From assembly GCA_013362295.1 (NCBI GenBank), contig JABFWJ010000011.1:1-9651 (forward strand): a stretch of 9,651 nt of DNA, given 5' to 3'. Source of the stretch: Thermoleophilia bacterium. Lineage in GTDB: Bacteria > Actinomycetota > Thermoleophilia > Gaiellales > Gaiellaceae. The position numbers and the translations under genes are program-made. Position 1 is the first letter of the stretch. Each line of letters starts with the position of its first letter. Below are positions 6,625-9,651 of this stretch, in pieces. The notes beneath the pieces are model-generated. The model made no database searches. It saw only the letters and a list, made by a program, of their open reading frames with translations, and was not told the origin of the DNA.

Positions 6625-7291
6625 GCACGATCCGCCCGTCGTAGACCCACGGCTCGTCGCGGGGTGCGGCGTAGGCGGGCAGTCCCTCGACGTCGTCGAG
6701 ACGCTCGAGCTCGATCCCGGGAAGCACCGACGGACAGAGCAGCGGCCCGGCGAAGCCCGGCAGTCGTCCCGGCCCCGGCGCGTACGGCGCGAGCGGGCGC
6801 GGGCGTCGTCCGCTCCACGCGATCGCTCCGGCGACCACGCCGTACCCCTCGGCGTGTGCCGCTCGGACGCGCTCGGCCCAGTCCGGTGACGGCTCGACGC
6901 CCGCGGGAAGGTCGAGGCTCGGCTCGGCCTCGCGCGTGCGCACCGTGACGTCCTGGGCGAGCATCGGGCTGCCGAGCTCCGAGAACCACGCGCGCTGCTC
7001 GGCAACCATGTCGAACGCGAGCCGGTACGGGCCGGGCGGCATCGGCCCGCGCACGCTCGCGGCGACCGTTGCGCGTTCCCCCGGCGCGAGCGCGGGGACC
7101 GGCGTGCGCTGGCCGTCCCAGACGATCGGGTTGTCCCGGCCGTCGAGCCAGTGGTAGGCGAGCCGGACCCCCTCGCCCCACGTCACGGTGCCGTCGTTCG
7201 CGAGCTCGACCTGGACGGTCTCGACGACGCCGGCCTGCGGTGACGTCGCGGGAGCGGGCCCCCAGCGGACGGCGAGAGGTCCCTTCGACAC
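6587..7291 (-). CDS. Protein with N-terminal Ig/NBR1-like beta domain, function unknown
   Basis: A 234-residue protein starting at GTG 7291, with no signal peptide or membrane segment. Residues 20-120 look like an immunoglobulin-type beta sandwich. ELANDGTVTWGEGVRLAYHW (29-48), the RTPVPALAPGE turn (62-72), PMPPGPYRLAFDMV (83-96) and AWFSELG (101-107) recall the Ig_NBR1-like repeats found beside or inside many actinobacterial and cyanobacterial surface-sugar proteins. Residues 125-234 are rich in Pro, Arg and Gly, with short conserved-looking stretches such as AHAEGYGVVAGAI (145-157) and PWVYDGRIVL (214-223); I do not recognise them. A role in recognising or carrying an exported glycan would fit the neighbours but is only inference. 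Start codons of this gene and hemE are 20 bp apart. Its stop lies inside the permease gene. The full-length coding frame is credible because the domain is recognisable. Confidence 0.72.
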   Translation of the reverse strand: MSKGPLAVRWGPAPATSPQAGVVETVQVELANDGTVTWGEGVRLAYHWLDGRDNPIVWDGQRTPVPALAPGERATVAASVRGPMPPGPYRLAFDMVAEQRAWFSELGSPMLAQDVTVRTREAEPSLDLPAGVEPSPDWAERVRAAHAEGYGVVAGAIAWSGRRPRPLAPYAPGPGRLPGFAGPLLCPSVLPGIELERLDDVEGLPAYAAPRDEPWVYDGRIVLRARPRSGRRPG

Positions 7292-7296
7292 CGTAG

Positions 7297-7305
7297 TTAG
7301 CCTAA
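7297..7305. promoter_or_regulatory. Palindromic -10 element, candidate bidirectional leaderless promoter
   Basis: TTAGCCTAA is symmetric about its centre apart from the middle base. The plus strand reads TAGCCT (7298-7303), 8 nt before the hemE ATG at 7312. The minus strand reads TAGGCT (7304-7299), 7 nt before the GTG at 7291. Both spacings put the start of transcription on or within a base or two of the start codon. No Shine-Dalgarno sequence exists for either gene, and there is no room for one. Clear -35 boxes were not found. Confidence 0.55.
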
Positions 7306-7311
7306 CGAGCC

Positions 7312-8340
7312 ATGGACCCGCTTCTCGTCCGCGCCGCCCGGCGCGAGCCCGTCGAGCACACGCCCGTGTGGTTCATGCGCCAGGCCGGCCGCTCGCTGCC
7401 CGAATACCGCGCCGTCCGCGAGCGGCATTCCTTCTGGGAGGTCGCAGGCACACCCGAGCTCTGCGCCGAGGTGACGCTGCAGCCTGTGCGCCGGCACGGC
7501 GTCGACGCGGCCGTGATGTTCGCGGACATCATGACCCCGGTGCTCGGGATGGGCATCGAGGTCGACCTCGTGGAGGGCGTTGGGCCGGTCGTCGGCGAGC
7601 CCGTGCGCACGATCGCCGACGTCGAGCGCCTGCGCGTGCCCGATCCGGAGGAGGCGTTCGCGCCGGTGCTCGACGCGATCCGCATCGTGCGCGGCGAGCT
7701 CACGGATGAGCGCGCCGTGATCGGCTTCTGCGGCGGCCCGTTCACCGTCGCCGGCTACCTCGTCGAGGGAAAGCCCTCGCGCGAGTTCGCGACGGTGAAG
7801 GCGTTGATGTACCGCGAGCCCGATGTGTGGCGCGGGCTGATGGAGAAGCTCACCGACTGCTTCGCCGGCTACGTCGCCGCGCAGGCCCGTGCCGGGGCGG
7901 ACGTCGTGCAGCTCTTCGACTCCTGGGTCGGAGCGCTCTCGCCGGCCGACTACGAGGAGTTCGTCGCGCCGTGGTCGGCGCGCATCCTCGCCGCGGTCGA
8001 CGTGCCGACCATTCACTTCGGCACCGGCGCCTCGACGTTGCTGCCGGCGATGGCGCGCACCGGCGGCGACGTGATCGGCCTCGACTGGCGCATCGCCCTC
8101 GACGAGGGGTGGGCGCTGGCCGGCGAGGAGCGCGCGGTGCAGGGGAACCTGGATCCCGCGGTGCTGCTCGGGCCGTGGGAGCGCGTCGAAGCGGCGGCCC
8201 GCGAGATCCTCGACCGCGCGAACGCCCGGCCCGGTCACATCTTCAACCTCGGCCACGGCGTGCTGCCGCGCACCGATCCGGACCTCGTCTCGCGGCTCGC
8301 CGAGCTCGTCCAGGAGCGCACCGTGGAGGCGCGCGCCTAG
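7312..8340 (+). CDS. hemE: Uroporphyrinogen decarboxylase
   Basis: A 342-residue complete enzyme of normal length. It converts uroporphyrinogen III to coproporphyrinogen III by removing four carboxyl groups, in the cytoplasm and without a cofactor. Both family signatures are present: PVWFMRQAGRSLPEY (18-32) and GFCGGPFTVAGYLVEG (138-153). The active-site residues known from human UROD have clear counterparts: R23 and R27 in RQAGR, D72 in FADIM, Y149 in GYLVEG, S204 in FDSWVG and H315 in NLGHGV. ATG 7312 places the protein start just before the conserved region and fits the -10-like element 8 nt upstream. The gene is followed after 41 bp by hemH on the same strand, so the two probably form an operon. 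The genes for the next oxidation steps are not in the window. Confidence 0.98.
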   Translation: MDPLLVRAARREPVEHTPVWFMRQAGRSLPEYRAVRERHSFWEVAGTPELCAEVTLQPVRRHGVDAAVMFADIMTPVLGMGIEVDLVEGVGPVVGEPVRTIADVERLRVPDPEEAFAPVLDAIRIVRGELTDERAVIGFCGGPFTVAGYLVEGKPSREFATVKALMYREPDVWRGLMEKLTDCFAGYVAAQARAGADVVQLFDSWVGALSPADYEEFVAPWSARILAAVDVPTIHFGTGASTLLPAMARTGGDVIGLDWRIALDEGWALAGEERAVQGNLDPAVLLGPWERVEAAAREILDRANARPGHIFNLGHGVLPRTDPDLVSRLAELVQERTVEARA

Positions 8341-8368
8341 GGCGAAGAGCCGTTCGGTGTCTCTACGC

Positions 8369-8374
8369 TACGGT
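8369..8374 (+). promoter_or_regulatory. Candidate internal -10 element ahead of hemH
   Basis: TACGGT lies 7 nt before the hemH ATG (8382), the same geometry as at hemE. A second hexamer, TACGCT, lies at 8364-8369, 12 nt before the ATG. There is no Shine-Dalgarno sequence in the 41-bp hemE-hemH gap and no recognisable -35 box. A second, leaderless message for hemH and the ABC ATPase is possible, but read-through from hemE is equally likely. Confidence 0.35.
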
Positions 8375-8381
8375 CCCTCGC

Positions 8382-9263
8382 ATGACCGGCACCGCGGTGA
8401 TCCTGATGGCGTACGGCTCGCCCGAGCGCGTGGCGGACGTGCCCGCCTACTACTCGGACATCCGCGGCGGTCGCCCGATCGCGCCGGAGCACCTCGACGA
8501 CCTCGTCTCGCGCTACCGCAGCCTCGGGATCGAGGACTCGAACCCGCTCAACGCGATCACCGAGGCGACTCGCGCCGCGCTGCAGGATGAGCTCGGCGTC
8601 CCGGTCTACACCGGCATGAAGCACTGGACGCCGCACATCGCCGACGCCGTCGAGGCGGCGGTCGGAGGCGGTGCGGAGCGCCTCGTCGGCCTCGTTCTCG
8701 CGCCGCACTACAGCCGCCTGTCGATCGAGGGCTACAAGGAGCAGCTCGAGGCAGCGCTCCAGGGACGGGCGGAGCTCGACTTCGTCGACAGCTGGCACGA
8801 CGACCAGGGCTTCATCGCGTTCCTCGCCGACCGGGTGCGCGGTACGGACGCGCACGTCGTCTTCACCGCGCACTCGCTGCCCGCGCGCATCATCGGCGAG
8901 GGCGACCCGTACAAGGACCAGCTGCTCGAGACCGCGCGCCTCGTCGCGGACGCCGCGGGCGTCGACGACTGGTCGTTCTCGTTTCAGAGCGAGTCGCCGA
9001 CGGGGGAGCCGTGGCTGGGTCCGGACATCCTCGACCACCTCGCGGAGCTGGGCGCGCGCGGCGTGAGCAGCGTGCTCGTCTGCCCCGTCGGGTTCGTGTC
9101 GGATCATCTGGAGATCCGGTGGGACATCGACAACGAGGCGCAGGACAAGGCGCGCGAGCTCGGCCTGCAGCTCGAGCGCATCGAGATGCCGAACGACGAT
9201 CCGCGCTTCGTCCGCACGCTCGGAGACATCGTGCGCAACAGGCTCGCCGCGGCGACGCCGTGA
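8382..9263 (+). CDS. hemH: Ferrochelatase, probably coproporphyrin III type (CpfC)
   Basis: A 293-residue ferrochelatase that inserts ferrous iron into a porphyrin. Conserved features: LMAYGSP (8-14), SNPLNAIT (53-60), LAPHYSRLSIEGY (106-118), the catalytic His H164 in FTAHSLP, and E244 in CPVGFVSDHLEIRWDIDNEA (234-253). Y11 in AYGSP corresponds to the tyrosine that approaches the metal in coproporphyrin ferrochelatases of Firmicutes and Actinobacteria; protoporphyrin enzymes usually have another residue here. This points to the coproporphyrin-dependent heme route, in which the product is coproheme. The only cysteine is C234, so the [2Fe-2S] cluster found in some actinobacterial enzymes is absent. 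The open frame extends upstream into hemE, but ATG 8382 gives the family N-terminus. The stop overlaps the start of the ABC ATPase gene (GTGA). Confidence 0.96.
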   Translation: MTGTAVILMAYGSPERVADVPAYYSDIRGGRPIAPEHLDDLVSRYRSLGIEDSNPLNAITEATRAALQDELGVPVYTGMKHWTPHIADAVEAAVGGGAERLVGLVLAPHYSRLSIEGYKEQLEAALQGRAELDFVDSWHDDQGFIAFLADRVRGTDAHVVFTAHSLPARIIGEGDPYKDQLLETARLVADAAGVDDWSFSFQSESPTGEPWLGPDILDHLAELGARGVSSVLVCPVGFVSDHLEIRWDIDNEAQDKARELGLQLERIEMPNDDPRFVRTLGDIVRNRLAAATP

Positions 9264-9651
9264 CGCCCGGCCGGATCGTCGTCGACCGCGTCTCGAGGAC
9301 GTTCCGCGTCTACCCGAAGGCGCAGCGCACGCTGAAGGACTTGTTCGTCTCGCGCGGTCGCACCGGCGCGCGCGACGTGCAGGCGCTGCGCGACGTCTCC
9401 CTCGCGATCGAGCCCGGCGACGCCGTCGGGCTCGTCGGACGCAATGGCTCCGGCAAGACGACGCTCCTGCGCGTCATCTCGGGAATCATCAAGCCGACGA
9501 CGGGCCGCATCGAGGCCGGCGGCCGCATCGCGTCGCTGCTCGAGCTCGGCGCCGGCTTCCACCCCGACTTCAGCGGGCGCGAGAACGTCTACCTCAACGG
9601 CTCGATCCACGGCCTTTCCCGGGCGCGTGTGCGCGAGGTGATGGACGAGAT
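9260..9651 (+). CDS. ABC exporter ATP-binding protein (Wzt/TagH-like), N-terminal part (3' end outside window)
   Basis: The frame opens at GTG 9260, inside the hemH stop, and runs off the window after 130 codons. Walker A is GRNGSGKTT (60-68), preceded by an N-terminal strand IVVDRVSRTFRVY (6-18) and LRDVSLAIEPGDAVGLV (43-59). The diagnostic block of polysaccharide-export ATPases follows: RIASLLELGAGFHPDFSGRE (89-108) and NVYLNGSIHGLSR (109-121). This clearly separates it from general ABC importers. Walker B, the signature motif and any C-terminal glycan-binding domain lie beyond the window. It would power the permease encoded at 5827-6624, if they are partners. No Shine-Dalgarno sequence precedes the GTG, so translation probably relies on ribosomes finishing hemH. 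Confidence 0.93.
   Translation, partial: MTPGRIVVDRVSRTFRVYPKAQRTLKDLFVSRGRTGARDVQALRDVSLAIEPGDAVGLVGRNGSGKTTLLRVISGIIKPTTGRIEAGGRIASLLELGAGFHPDFSGRENVYLNGSIHGLSRARVREVMDE

Noticed and set aside
5809..7005. Minus-strand open frame of 398 codons opposite the ABC permease
   Set aside because: Charged low-complexity translation; the permease motifs are on the plus strand, and the Ig-like gene uses a different minus-strand frame.
7297..8256. Minus-strand open frame of 319 codons opposite hemE
   Set aside because: hemE is certain from its catalytic residues; the opposite frame is rich in His, Arg and Glu with no known domain.
7827..8381. Upstream extension of the ferrochelatase frame into hemE
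   Set aside because: The added 185 residues are Arg/Ala-rich shadow translation of hemE; ferrochelatases begin a few residues before the AYGSP motif, matching ATG 8382.
1..9651. tRNA or rRNA genes, CRISPR arrays, insertion sequences, toxin-antitoxin or phage-defence genes
   Set aside because: No repeat-spacer pattern, cloverleaf with CCA-type end, transposase or nuclease motif was seen on either strand; the window is filled by glycan and heme genes.

Overview
This is a high-GC window in which 5 of the 8 genes with a visible start begin with GTG and gene junctions are very tight. Together with a ferrochelatase that looks like the coproporphyrin type, this suggests an actinobacterium. A deep-branching lineage such as Thermoleophilia is plausible, but no marker gene here proves it. 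No tRNA, rRNA, CRISPR array, transposase or integrase was seen. No gap between genes exceeds 65 bp.

Layout. (1) 1-1167, plus strand: the end of a GT4 glycosyltransferase, overlapping by GTGA a complete GT2 glycosyltransferase of the rhamnosyltransferase (WbbL-like) type. (2) 1168-1231: a short AT-rich gap holding a perfect 25-bp inverted repeat, just ahead of a SAM-dependent methyltransferase (1232-1834). (3) 5761 down to 1818, minus strand: a two-gene operon. Its first gene is an unusual fusion of a WecA/MraY-type phosphoglycosyl transferase with the membrane and Rossmann half of a CapD/PglF-type protein. This is coupled by GTGA to a large GT-C membrane glycosyltransferase. (4) 5827-6624, plus: Wzm-type polysaccharide ABC permease. 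(5) 7291-6587, minus: a small protein with an Ig/NBR1-like beta domain. (6) 7312-9651, plus: hemE, hemH and the start of a Wzt-type ABC ATPase, with hemH and the ATPase overlapping by GTGA.

How the parts fit. The WecA-like domain could prime a glycan on a polyprenyl phosphate. The GT2 and GT4 enzymes could extend it, Wzm/Wzt could export it, and the GT-C enzyme could modify it outside the membrane. This set resembles in outline the arabinogalactan route of mycobacteria. Unexpectedly, two heme genes sit between the two halves of the exporter, and the ATPase appears translationally coupled to hemH.

Regulation. Five genes have a TAnnnT -10-like hexamer 7-11 nt before the start codon and no Shine-Dalgarno sequence, which suggests leaderless or nearly leaderless transcripts. 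The divergent pair at 7291/7312 has start codons only 20 bp apart and seems to share one palindromic -10 element read in both directions.
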